Shown here one piece after another: positions 21,250-34,800 of a stretch of DNA of 64,000 nt (within the stretch, counting starts at the first letter, position 1; each line of letters begins with the position of its first letter). Below the pieces are notes generated by a model that did no database searches, was not told the DNA's origin, and was given only the letters and a program-made list of their open reading frames with translations. The position numbers and the translations under genes are program-made. Location of the stretch: NCBI GenBank assembly GCA_036925085.1, contig JAUPFP010000086.1, forward strand, positions 1 through 64,000. The letters are read 5' to 3'. The DNA comes from Brachycybe producta. Its lineage: Eukaryota; Arthropoda; Diplopoda; Playtdesmida; Andrognathidae.

Positions 21250-24200
21250 ACGCGGAATAAGTTTTTTCCGGATAGTTAATGACTGTATGTTATGTGTAAT
21301 AAGTGTATGTACCTAATAGTATCATTAGCTATTTTTAAATATACGAAAATTTCGAAAAATAAGACAACACGCCCTACATGCCCTAAAAAAAAATTTAAAA
21401 ATAAAAAAAAAATGCGGAAAATTTTTTTTCCGGATAGTTAATGATTGTAAGTTATGTGTACTAAGTGTACGTACCTTATACTAATACTACCAAGATTTAA
21501 ATATCAAAAACGCGCGAAAAGTTTGAAAAAGAAGCCAACACGCCCTACACGCCCTCTAAACAAAATTTAAAAATTGAAAAAAATCACAGAAAAAGATTTT
21601 TCCGGGTAGCTAATGACTTTATGTTATGTGTACTAAGTGTACGTACCTTATACTAATATTACCTAATTTTAAATATCCAAAACGCGCGAAAATTTTGAAA
21701 AATAAGCCAACACGCCCTACACGCCCTCTAAAAAAAATTTAAAAATCGAAAAAAAGTGTGGAAATAGTTTTTTCCGGGTAGTAAATGACTTTATTTAATT
21801 TTAACTAACTGTACGTACCTTATACTATTATTACCTAATTTTAAATATTGAAAAATGCGGGAAAATTTTGAAAAATAAGCCAATACGCCCTACACGCCCT
21901 CTAAAAAAATTTAAAAATCGAAAAAAAGTGTGGAAATAGTTTTTTCCGGGTAGTAAATGACTGTATTTTATGTGTACTAAGTGTACGTACCTTATACTAA
22001 TATTACCTAAATTTAAATATACGAAAATTTCGAAAAATGAGCCAACACGCCCTACACGCCCTTTAAAAAAATGTTAAAAATTTAAAAATATTGCGGAACA
22101 TTTTTTTTCCGGATAGTTAATTACTGTAAGTTATGTGTACTAAGTGTACGTACCTTATACTATTATTACCTAAATTTAAATATCCAAAACGCGCGAAAAT
22201 TTTGAAAATAAGCCAACAGGCCCTACACAACATCTAAAAAAAATTAAAAAAACGAAAAAAAATTGCGGAAATTTTTTTTCCGGTTAGGTAATGACTTTAT
22301 TTAATTTTTACTAACTGTACGTACCTTATACCAATAATACCTACTTTTAAATATCGAAAAACGCGGGAAAATTTTGAAAAATAAGCCAACACGCCCTACA
22401 CGTCCTCTAAAAAAATTTAAAAATCGAAAAAAAAACGCGGAATAAGTTTTTTCCGGATAGTTAATGACTATAAGTTATGTGTACTAAGTGTACGTACCTT
22501 ATACTAATATTACCTAATTTTAAATATCCAAAACGCGCGAAAATTTTGAAAAATAAGGCAACACGCCCTACACGCCCTTTAAAAAAATGTTAAAAATTTT
22601 AAAAAATTGCGGAACATTTTTTTTCCGGATAGTTAATTACTGTAAGTTATGTGTACTAAGTGTACGTACCTTATACTATTATTACCTAAATTTAAATATC
22701 AAAAAACGCGCGAAAATTTTAAAAATAAGCCAACAGGCCCTACACGACATCTAAAAAAATTTAAAAATCGAAAAAAAATTGCGGAAATTTTTTTTCCGGT
22801 TAGGTAATGACTTTATTTAATTTTTACTAACTGTACGTACCTTATACTAATATTACCTAATTTTAAATATTGAAAAACGCGGGAAAATTTTGAAAAATAA
22901 GCCAACAAGCCCTACACGCCCTCTAAAAAAAATTTAAAAATCGAAAAAAAAATCGCGGAAATTTTTTTTCCGGATAGTTAATGACTGTATCTTATGTGTA
23001 ATAAGTGTATGTACCTAATAGTATCATTAGCTTTTTTTAAATATACGAAAATTTCGAAAAATAAGACAACACGCCCTACATGCCCTCAAAAAAAATTTAA
23101 AAATCAAAAAAAAATGCGGAAAATTTTTTTTCCGGATAGTTAATGATTGTAAGTTATGTGTACTAAGTGTACGTACCTTATACTAATATTACCTAGATTT
23201 AAATATCGAAAAACGCGCGAAAATTTTAAAAATAAGCCAACAGGCCCTAAACAACATCTAAAAAAAATTAAAAATCGAAAAAAAATTGCGGAAATTTTTT
23301 TTCCGTTTAGGTAATGACTTTATTTAATTTTTACTAACTGTACGTACCTTATACCAATAATACCTACTTTTAAATATCGAAAAACGCGGAAAAATTTTGA
23401 AAAATAAGCCAACACGCCCTACACGTCCTCTAAAAAAATTTAAAAATCGAAAAAAAAACGCGGAATAAGTTTTTTCCGGATAGTTAATGACTATAAGTTA
23501 TGTGTACTAAGTGTACGTACCTTATACTAATATTACCTAATTTTAAATATCCAAAACGCGCGAAAATTTTGAAAAATAAGCCAACACGCCCTACACGACA
23601 TCTAAAAAAATTTAAAAATCGAAAAAAAATTGCGGAAATTTTTTTTCCGGTTAGGTAATGACTTTATTTAATTTTTACTAACTGTACGTACCTTATACTA
23701 ATATTACCTAACTTTAAATATTGAAAAACGCGGGAAAATTTTGAAAAATAAGCCAACAAGCCCTACACGCCCTCTAAAAAAAATTTAAAAATCGAAAAAA
23801 AAATCGCGGAAATTTTTTTTCCGGATAGTTAATGACTGTATGTTATGTGTAATAAGTGTATGTACCTAATAGTATCATTAGCTCTTTTTAAATATACGAA
23901 AATTTCGAAAAATAAGACAACACGCCCTACATGCCCTCAAAAAAAATTTAAAAATAAAAAAAAAATGCGGAAAATTTTTTTTCCGGATAGTTAATGATTG
24001 TAAGTTATGTCTACTAAGTGTACGTACCTTATACTAATATTACCTAGATTTAAATATCAAAAACGTGCGAAAAGTTTGAAAAATAAGCCAACACGCCCTA
24101 CACGCCCTCTAAACAAAATTTAAAAATCGAAAAAAAATCACAGAAAAAGATTTTTCCGGGTAGCTAATGACTTTATGTTATGTGTACTAAGTGTACGTAC

Positions 24201-25250
24201 CTTACACTAATATTACCTAATTTTAAATATCCAAAATGCGAGAAAATTTTGAAAAATAAGCCAACACGCCCTACACGCCCTATAAAAAAAATTTAAAAAT
24301 CGAAAAAAAGTGTGGAAATAGTTTTTTCCGGGTGGTTAATGACTGTATATTATGTGTACTAAGTGTACGTACCTTATACTAATATTACCTAAATTTAAAT
24401 ATACGAAAATTTCGAAAAATGAGCCAACACGCAATACACACCCCTAAAAAAAAAGTTAAAAATTTAAAAAAATTGCGGAACATTTTTTTTCCGGATAGTT
24501 AATTACTGTAAGTTATGTGTACTAAGTGTACGTACCTTATACTATTATTACCTAAATTTAAATATCGAAAAACGCGCGAAAATTTTAAAAATAAGCCAAC
24601 AGGCCCTACACGCCATCTAAAAAAATTTAAAAATCGAAAAAAAATTGCGGAAAATTTTTTTCCGGTTAGGTAATGACTTTATTTAATTTTTACTAACTGT
24701 ACGTACCTTATACTATTATTACCTAATTTTAAATATTGAAAAATGAGGGAAAATTTTGAAAAATAAGCCAATACGCCCAACACGCCCTCTAAAAAAAATT
24801 TAAAAATCGAAAAAAAGTGTGGAAATAGTTTTTTCCGGGTAGTAAATGACTGTATTTTATGTGTACTAAGTGTACGTACCTTATACTAATATTACCTAAA
24901 TTTAAATATACGAAAATTTCGAAAAATGAGCCAACACGCCCTACACGCCCTTTAAAAAAATGTTAAAAATTTAAAAATATTGCGGAACATTTTTTTTCCG
25001 GATAGTTAATTACTGTAAGTTATGTGTACTAAGTGTACGTACCTTATACTATTATTACCTAAATTTAAATATCGAAAAACGCGCGAAAATTTTAAAAATA
25101 AGCCAACAGGCCCTACACAACATCTAAAAAAAATTAAAAATCGAAAAAAAATTGCGGAAATTTTTTTTCCGGTTAGGTAATGACTTTATTTAATTTTTAC
25201 TAACTGTACGTACCTTATACCAATAATACCTACTTTTAAATATCGAAAAA
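21250..25250 (+). repeat. Dispersed duplicate block, copy 1
   Basis: This block shares rare variants, in order, with 46.12-50.63 kb. Examples are cgaaaataaaaacgcggaataag, ACTACCAAGATTT (21486 and 46361, 24,875 bp apart), attgaaaaaaatcacag, the taaaaaaacgaaaa monomer near 22250, and GCAATACACACCCCTAAA (24431 and 49816, 25,385 bp apart). The offset grows by 510 bp, one trimer HOR, between these markers, so one copy gained or lost a trimer. Confidence 0.82.
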
Positions 25251-26393
25251 CGCGCGAAAATTTTGAAAAATAAGCCAACACGCCCTACACGCCCTCTAAA
25301 AAAAATTTAAAAATCGAAAAAAAGTGTGGAAATAGTTTTTTCCGGGTAGTAAATGACTGTATTTTATGTGTACTAAGTGTACGTACCTTATACTAATATT
25401 ACCTAAATTTAAATATACGAAAATTTCGAAAAATGAGCCAACACGCCCTACACGCCCTTTAAAAAAATGTTAAAAATTTTAAAAAATTGCGGAACATTTT
25501 TTTTCCGGATAGTTAATTACTGTAAGTTATGTGTACTAAGTGTACGTACCTTATACTATTATTACCTAAATTTAAATATCAAAAAACGCGCGAAAATTTT
25601 AAAAATAAGCCAACAGGCCCTACACGACATCTAAAAAAATTTAAAAATCGAAAAAAAATTGCGGAAATTTTTTTTCCGGTTAGGTAATGACTTTATTTAA
25701 TTTTTACTAACTGTACGTACCTTATACTAATATTACCTAATTTTAAATATTGAAAAACGCAGGAAAATTTTGAAAAATAAGCCAACAAGCCCTACACGCC
25801 CTCTAAAAAAAATTTAAAAATCGAAAAAAAAATCACGGAAATTTTTTTTCCGGATAGTTAATGACTGTATGTTATGTGTAATAAGTGTATGTACCTAATA
25901 GTATCATTAGCTCTTTTTAAATATACGAAAATTTCGAAAAATAAGACAACACGCCCTACATGCCTTCAAAAAAAATTTAAAAATCAAAAAAAAATGCGGA
26001 AAATTTTTTTTCCGGATAGTTAATGATTGTAAGTTATGTGTACTAAGTGTACGTACCTTATACTAATATTACCTAGATTTAAATATCAAAAACGTGCGAA
26101 AAGTTTGAAAAATAAGCCAACACGCCCTACACGCCCTCTAAACAAAATTTAAAAATCGAAAAAAAATCACAGAAAAAGATTTTTCCGGGTAGCTAATGAC
26201 TTTATGTTATGTGTACTAAGTGTACGTACCTTATACTAATATTACCTAATTTTAAATATTCAAAATGCGAGAAAATTTTGAAAAATAAGCCAACACGCCC
26301 TACACGCCCTATAAAAAAAATTTAAAAATCGAAAAAAAGTGTGGAAATAGTTTTTTCCGGGTGGTTAATGACTGTATATTATGTGTACTAAGT
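25250..26393 (+). repeat. Right array, linking segment
   Basis: These are ordinary monomers of the right-array types. Part (from about 25441) repeats the order at 22561 at an offset of 2,880 bp, sharing ttaaaaattttaaaaaattgcgg. It ends at the start of the 5,407-bp super-repeat, with ccgggtggTTAATG just upstream in place of the cagggtag of the next unit. Confidence 0.75.
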
Positions 26394-29300
26394 GTACGTA
26401 CCTTATACTAATATTACCTAAATTTAAATATACGAAAATTTCGAAAAATGAGCCAACACGCCCTACACGCCCTTTAAAAAAATGTTAAAATTTAAAAAAA
26501 TTGCGGAACATTTTTTTTCCGGATAGTTAATTACTGTAAGTTATGTGTACTAAGTGTACGTACCTTATACTATTATTACCTAAATTTAAATATCGAAAAA
26601 CGCGCGAAAATTTTAAAAATAAGCCAACAGGCCCTACACGCCATCTAAAAAAATTTAAAAATCGAAAAAAAATTGCGGAAAATTTTTTTCCGGTTAGGTA
26701 ATGACTTTATTTAATTTTTACTAACTGTACGTACCTTATACTATTATTACCTAATTTTAAATATTGAAAAATGCGGGAAAATTTTGAAAAATAAGCCAAC
26801 ACGCCCTACACGCCCTCTAAAAAAAATTTAAAAATCGAAAAAAAGTGTGGAAATAGTTTTTTTCCGGGTAGTAAATGACTGTATATTATGTGTACTAAGT
26901 GTACGTACCTTATACTAATATTACCTAAATTTAAATATACGAAAATTTCGAAAAATGAGCCAACACGCCCTACACGCCCTTTAAAAAAATGTTAAAAATT
27001 TAAAAAAATTGCGGAACATTTTTTTTCCGGATAGTTAATTACTGTAAGTTATGTGTACTAAGTGTACGTACCTTATACTATTATTACCTAAATTTAAATA
27101 TCAAAAAACGCGCGAAAATTTTAAAAATAAGCCAACAGGCCCTACACGACATCTAAAAAAATTTAAAAATCGAAAAAAAATTGCGGAAATTTTTTTTCCG
27201 GTTAGGTAATGACTTTATTTAATTTTTACTAACTGTACGTACCTTAGACTATTATTACCTAATTTTAAATATTGAAAAACGCGGGAAAATTTTGAAAAAT
27301 AAGCCAACAAGCCCTACACGCCCTCTAAAAAAAATTTAAAAATCGAAAAAAAAATCGCGGAAAATTTTTTTTCCGGATAGTTAATGATTGTAAGTTATGT
27401 GTACTAAGTGTACGTACCTTATACTAATATTACCTAAATTTAAATATCAAAAACGCGCGAAAAGTTTGAAAAATAAGCCAACACGCCCTACACGCCCTCT
27501 AAAAAAAATTTAAAAATCGAAAAAAAGTGTGGAAATAGTTTTTTCAGGGTAGTTAATGACTGTATATTATGTGTACTAAGTGTACGTACCTTATACTAAT
27601 ATTACCTAAATTTAAATATACGAAAATTTCGAAAAATGAGCCAACACGCCCTACACGCCCTTTAAAAAAATGTTAAAAATTTAAAAAAATTGCGGAACAT
27701 TTTTTTTCCAGATAGTTAATTACTGTAAGTTATGTGTACTAAGTGTATGTACCTTATACTAATATTACCTAATTTTAAATATCCAAAACGCGCGAAAATT
27801 TTGAAAAATAAGCCAACACGCCCTACACGCCCTCTAAAAAAAATTAAAAATCGAAAAAAAGTGTGGAAATAGTTTTTTCCGGGTAGTTAATGACTGTATA
27901 TTATGTGTACTAAGTGTACGTACCTTATACTAATATTACCTAAATTTAAATATACGAAAATTTCGAAAAATGAGCCAACACGCCCTTTAAAAAATGTTAA
28001 AAATTTAAAAAAATTGCGGAACATTTTTTTTCCGGATAGTTAATTACTGTAAGTTATGTGTACTAAGTGTACGTACTTTATACTAATATTACCTAATTTT
28101 AAATATCCAAAACGCGCGAAAATTTTGAAAAATAAGCCAACACGCCCTACACGCCCTCTAAAAAAAATTAAAAATCGAAAAAAAGTGTGGAAATAGTTTT
28201 TTCCGGGTAGTTAATGACTGTATATTATGTGTACTAAGTGTACGTACCTTATACTATTATTACCTAAATTTAAATATCGAAAAACGCGCGAAAATTTTAA
28301 AAATAAGCTAACAGGCCCTACACGCCATCTAAAAAAATTTAAAAATCGAAAAAAAATTGCGGAAAATTTTTTTCCGGTTAGGTAATGACTTTATTTAATT
28401 TTTACTAACTGTACGTACCTTATACCAATAATACCTACTTTTAAATATCGAAAAACGCGTAAAAATTTTGAAAAATAAGCCAACACGCCCTACACGCCCT
28501 TTAAAAAAATGTTAAAAATTTAAAAATATTGCGGAACATTTTTTTTCCGGATAGTTAATTACTGTAAGTTATGTGTACTAAGTGTACGTACCTTATACTA
28601 ATATTACCTAAATTTAAATATACGAAAATTTCGAAAAATGAGCCAACACGCCCTACACGCCCTTTAAAAAAAAGTTAAAAATTTAAAAAAATTGCGGAAC
28701 ATTTTTTTTCCGGATAGTTAATTACTGTAAGTTATGTGTACTAAGGGTACGTGCCTTATACTATTATTACCTAAATTTAAATATTAAAAAACGCGCGAAA
28801 ATTTTAAAAATAAGCCAACAGGCCCTACACGACATCTAAAAAAATTTAAAAATCGAAAAAAAATTGCGGAAATTTTTTTTCCGGTTAGGTAATGACTTTA
28901 TTTAATTTTTACTAACTGTACGTACCTTATACTATTATTACCTAATTTTAAATATTGAAAAACGCGGGAAAATTTTGAAAAATAAGCCAACACGCCCTAC
29001 ACGCCCTCTAAAAAAAATTTAAAAATCGAAAAAAAAACGCGGAATAATTTTTTTTCCGGATAGTTAATGACTGTAAGTTATGTGTACTAAGTGTACGTAC
29101 CTTATACTAATAATACCTAATTTTAAATATCGAAAAACGCGCGAAAATTTTAAAAATAAGCCAACAGGCCCTACACAACATCTAAAATAATTTAAAAATC
29201 GAAAAAAAATTGCGGAAAATTTTTTTGTGGTTAGGTAATGACTTTATTTAATTTTTACTAACTGTACGTACCTTATACTATTATTACCTAATTTTAAATA

Positions 29301-31800
29301 TTGAAAAACGCGGGAAAATTTTGAAAAATAAGCCAACACGCCCTACACGCCCTCTAAAAAAAATTTTAAAATCGAAAAAATAACGCGGAATAAGTTTTTT
29401 TCCGGATAGTTAATGACTGTAAGTTATGTGTACTAAGTGTACGTACCTTATACTAATAATACCTAATTTTAAATATTAAAAAACGCGCGAAAATTTTAAA
29501 AATAAGCCAACAGGCCCTACACAACATCTAAAAAAATTTAAAAATCGAAAAAAAATCGCGGAAAATATTTTCCGGATAGTTAATGACTGTATGTTATGTG
29601 TAATAAGTGTATGTACCTAATAGTATCATTAGCTCTTTTTAAATATACGAAAATTTCGAAAAATAAGACAACACGCCCTACATGCCCTCAAAAAAATTTA
29701 AAAATCAAAAAAAAATGCGGAAAATTTTTTTTCCGGATAGTTAATGATTGTAAGTTATGTGTACTAAGTGTACGTACCTTATACTAATATTACCTAGATT
29801 TAAATATCAAAAACGCGCGAAAAGTTTGAAAAATAAGCCAACACGCCCTACACGCCCTCTAAAAAAAATTTAAAAATCGAAAAAAAGTGTGGAAATAGTT
29901 TTTTCAGGGTAGTTAATGACTGTATATTATGTGTACTAAGTGTACGTACCTTATACTAATATTACCTAAATTTAAATATACGAAAATTTCGAAAAATGAG
30001 CCAACACGCCCTACACGCCCTTTAAAAAAATGTTAAAATTTAAAAAAATTGCGGAACATTTTTTTTCCGGATAGTTAATTACTGTAAGTTATGTGTACTA
30101 AGTGTACGTACCTTATACTATTATTACCTAAATTTAAATATCGAAAAACGCGCGAAAATTTTAAAAATAAGCCAACAGGCCCTACACGCCATCTAAAAAA
30201 ATTTAAAAATCGAAAAAAAATTGCGGAAAATTTTTTTCCGGTTAGGTAATGACTTTATTTAATTTTTACTAACTGTACGTACCTTATACTATTATTACCT
30301 AATTTTAAATATTGAAAAATGCGGGAAAATTTTGAAAAATAAGCCAACACGCCCTACACGCCCTCTAAAAAAAATTTAAAAATCGAAAAAAAGTGTGGAA
30401 ATAGTTTTTTTCCGGGTAGTAAATGACTGTATATTATGTGTACTAAGTGTACGTACCTTATACTAATATTACCTAAATTTAAATATACGAAAATTTCGAA
30501 AAATGAGCCAACACGCCCTACACGCCCTTTAAAAAAATGTTAAAAATTTAAAAAAATTGCGGAACATTTTTTTTCCGGATAGTTAATTACTGTAAGTTAT
30601 GTGTACTAAGTGTACGTACCTTATACTATTATTACCTAAATTTAAATATCAAAAAACGCGCGAAAATTTTAAAAATAAGCCAACAGGCCCTACACGACAT
30701 CTAAAAAAATTTAAAAATCGAAAAAAAATTGCGGAAATTTTTTTTCCGGTTAGGTAATGACTTTATTTAATTTTTACTAACTGTACGTACCTTAGACTAT
30801 TATTACCTAATTTTAAATATTGAAAAACGCGGGAAAATTTTGAAAAATAAGCCAACAAGCCCTACAAGCCCTCTAAAAAAAATTTAAAAATCGAAAAAAA
30901 AATCGCGGAAAACATTTTCCGGATAGTTAATGACTGTATGTTATGTGTAATAAGTGTATGTACCTAATAGTATCATTAGCTCTTTTTAAATATACGAAAA
31001 TTTTGAAAAATAAGCCAACACGCCCTACACGCCCTCTAAAAAAAATTTAAAAATCGAAAAAAAGTGTGGAAATAGTTTTTTTCCGGGTAGTAAATGACTG
31101 TATATTATGTGTACTAAGTGTACGTACCTTATACTAATATTACCTAAATTTAAATATACGAAAATTTCGAAAAATGAGCCAACACGCCCTACACGCCCTT
31201 TAAAAAAATGTTAAAAATTTAAAAAAATTGCGGAACATTTTTTTTCCGGATAGTTAATTACTGTAAGTTATGTGTACTAAGTGTACGTACCTTATACTAT
31301 TATTACCTAAATTTAAATATCAAAAAACGCGCGAAAATTTTAAAAATAAGCCAACAGGCCCTACACGACATCTAAAAAAATTTAAAAATCGAAAAAAAAT
31401 TGCGGAAATTTTTTTTCCGGTTAGGTAATGACTTTATTTAATTTTTACTAACTGTACGTACCTTAGACTATTATTACCTAATTTTAAATATTGAAAAACG
31501 CGGGAAAATTTTGAAAAATAAGCCAACAAGCCCTACACGCCCTCTAAAAAAAATTTAAAAATCGAAAAAAAAATCGCGGAAAATTTTTTTTCCGGATAGT
31601 TAATGATTGTAAGTTATGTGTACTAAGTGTACGTACCTTATACTAATATTACCTAAATTTAAATATCAAAAACGCGCGAAAAGTTTGAAAAATAAGCCAA
31701 CACGCCCTACACGCCCTCTAAAAAAAATTTAAAAATCGAAAAAAAGTGTGGAAATAGTTTTTTCAGGGTAGTTAATGACTGTATATTATGTGTACTAAGT
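26394..31800 (+). repeat. 5,407-bp super-repeat, unit 1
   Basis: Landmarks at 26394 and 31801 are 5,407 bp apart, and the sequence between recurs in unit 2 with almost no change. Private variants copied exactly include ctaagggtacgtgcc (28742 and 34149), the single-9-mer monomer gccaacacgccctttaaaaaa (about 27974 and 33381), ttttttgtggttagg (29226 and 34633), and the 16-bp palindrome at 29559. The unit holds about 32 monomers. A 1,188-bp sub-repeat is also seen inside (GTGTGG at 31064 and 32252), along with a 671-bp one (30393 and 31064). Confidence 0.92.
29559..29574. repeat. Perfect 16-bp palindrome in the monomer dyad
   Basis: CGGAAAATATTTTCCG is its own reverse complement. It occupies the place of the usual interrupted dyad CGGAAAA-N(4)-TTTTCCG. 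Identical palindromes lie at 34966-34981 (unit 2) and 37665-37680. A version with a CA centre, CGGAAAACATTTTCCG, is at 30906-30921 and 36313-36328. Confidence 0.92.
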
Positions 31801-34800
31801 GTACGTACCTTATACTAATATTACCTAAATTTAAATATACGAAAATTTCGAAAAATGAGCCAACACGCCCTACACGCCCTTTAAAAAAATGTTAAAATTT
31901 AAAAAAATTGCGGAACATTTTTTTTCCGGATAGTTAATTACTGTAAGTTATGTGTACTAAGTGTACGTACCTTATACTATTATTACCTAAATTTAAATAT
32001 CGAAAAACGCGCGAAAATTTTAAAAATAAGCCAACAGGCCCTACACGCCATCTAAAAAAATTTAAAAATCGAAAAAAAATTGCGGAAAATTTTTTTCCGG
32101 TTAGGTAATGACTTTATTTAATTTTTACTAACTGTACGTACCTTATACTATTATTACCTAATTTTAAATATTGAAAAATGCGGGAAAATTTTGAAAAATA
32201 AGCCAACACGCCCTACACGCCCTCTAAAAAAAATTTAAAAATCGAAAAAAAGTGTGGAAATAGTTTTTTTCCGGGTAGTAAATGACTGTATATTATGTGT
32301 ACTAAGTGTACGTACCTTATACTAATATTACCTAAATTTAAATATACGAAAATTTCGAAAAATGAGCCAACACGCCCTACACGCCCTTTAAAAAAATGTT
32401 AAAAATTTAAAAAAATTGCGGAACATTTTTTTTCCGGATAGTTAATTACTGTAAGTTATGTGTACTAAGTGTACGTACCTTATACTATTATTACCTAAAT
32501 TTAAATATCAAAAAACGCGCGAAAATTTTAAAAATAAGCCAACAGGCCCTACACGACATCTAAAAAAATTTAAAAATCGAAAAAAAATTGCGGAAATTTT
32601 TTTTCCGGTTAGGTAATGACTTTATTTAATTTTTACTAACTGTACGTACCTTAGACTATTATTACCTAATTTTAAATATTGAAAAACGCGGGAAAATTTT
32701 GAAAAATAAGCCAACAAGCCCTACACGCCCTCTAAAAAAAATTTAAAAATCGAAAAAAAAATCGCGGAAAATTTTTTTTCCGGATAGTTAATGATTGTAA
32801 GTTATGTGTACTAAGTGTACGTACCTTATACTAATATTACCTAAATTTAAATATCAAAAACGCGCGAAAAGTTTGAAAAATAAGCCAACACGCCCTACAC
32901 GCCCTCTAAAAAAAATTTAAAAATCGAAAAAAAGTGTGGAAATAGTTTTTTCAGGGTAGTTAATGACTGTATATTATGTGTACTAAGTGTACGTACCTTA
33001 TACTAATATTACCTAAATTTAAATATACGAAAATTTCGAAAAATGAGCCAACACGCCCTACACGCCCTTTAAAAAAATGTTAAAAATTTAAAAAAATTGC
33101 GGAACATTTTTTTTCCAGATAGTTAATTACTGTAAGTTATGTGTACTAAGTGTATGTACCTTATACTAATATTACCTAATTTTAAATATCCAAAACGCGC
33201 GAAAATTTTGAAAAATAAGCCAACACGCCCTACACGCCCTCTAAAAAAAATTAAAAATCGAAAAAAAGTGTGGAAATAGTTTTTTCCGGGTAGTTAATGA
33301 CTGTATATTATGTGTACTAAGTGTACGTACCTTATACTAATATTACCTAAATTTAAATATACGAAAATTTCGAAAAATGAGCCAACACGCCCTTTAAAAA
33401 ATGTTAAAAATTTAAAAAAATTGCGGAACATTTTTTTTCCGGATAGTTAATTACTGTAAGTTATGTGTACTAAGTGTACGTACTTTATACTAATATTACC
33501 TAATTTTAAATATCCAAAACGCGCGAAAATTTTGAAAAATAAGCCAACACGCCCTACACGCCCTCTAAAAAAAATTAAAAATCGAAAAAAAGTGTGGAAA
33601 TAGTTTTTTCCGGGTAGTTAATGACTGTATATTATGTGTACTAAGTGTACGTACCTTATACTATTATTACCTAAATTTAAATATCGAAAAACGCGCGAAA
33701 ATTTTAAAAATAAGCTAACAGGCCCTACACGCCATCTAAAAAAATTTAAAAATCGAAAAAAAATTGCGGAAAATTTTTTTCCGGTTAGGTAATGACTTTA
33801 TTTAATTTTTACTAACTGTACGTACCTTATACCAATAATACCTACTTTTAAATATCGAAAAACGCGTAAAAATTTTGAAAAATAAGCCAACACGCCCTAC
33901 ACGCCCTTTAAAAAAATGTTAAAAATTTAAAAATATTGCGGAACATTTTTTTTCCGGATAGTTAATTACTGTAAGTTATGTGTACTAAGTGTACGTACCT
34001 TATACTAATATTACCTAAATTTAAATATACGAAAATTTCGAAAAATGAGCCAACACGCCCTACACGCCCTTTAAAAAAAAGTTAAAAATTTAAAAAAATT
34101 GCGGAACATTTTTTTTCCGGATAGTTAATTACTGTAAGTTATGTGTACTAAGGGTACGTGCCTTATACTATTATTACCTAAATTTAAATATTAAAAAACG
34201 CGCGAAAATTTTAAAAATAAGCCAACAGGCCCTACACGACATCTAAAAAAATTTAAAAATCGAAAAAAAATTGCGGAAATTTTTTTTCCGGTTAGGTAAT
34301 GACTTTATTTAATTTTTACTAACTGTACGTACCTTATACTATTATTACCTAATTTTAAATATTGAAAAACGCGGGAAAATTTTGAAAAATAAGCCAACAC
34401 GCCCTACACGCCCTCTAAAAAAAATTTAAAAATCGAAAAAAAAACGCGGAATAATTTTTTTTCCGGATAGTTAATGACTGTAAGTTATGTGTACTAAGTG
34501 TACGTACCTTATACTAATAATACCTAATTTTAAATATCGAAAAACGCGCGAAAATTTTAAAAATAAGCCAACAGGCCCTACACAACATCTAAAATAATTT
34601 AAAAATCGAAAAAAAATTGCGGAAAATTTTTTTGTGGTTAGGTAATGACTTTATTTAATTTTTACTAACTGTACGTACCTTATACTATTATTACCTAATT
34701 TTAAATATTGAAAAACGCGGGAAAATTTTGAAAAATAAGCCAACACGCCCTACACGCCCTCTAAAAAAAATTTTAAAATCGAAAAAATAACGCGGAATAA

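Noticed and set aside
29596-29787. 63-codon frame, identical to one at 35003-35194
   Set aside because: Both are satellite monomers in translation. Their identity reflects the 5,407-bp duplication, not conservation of a protein.
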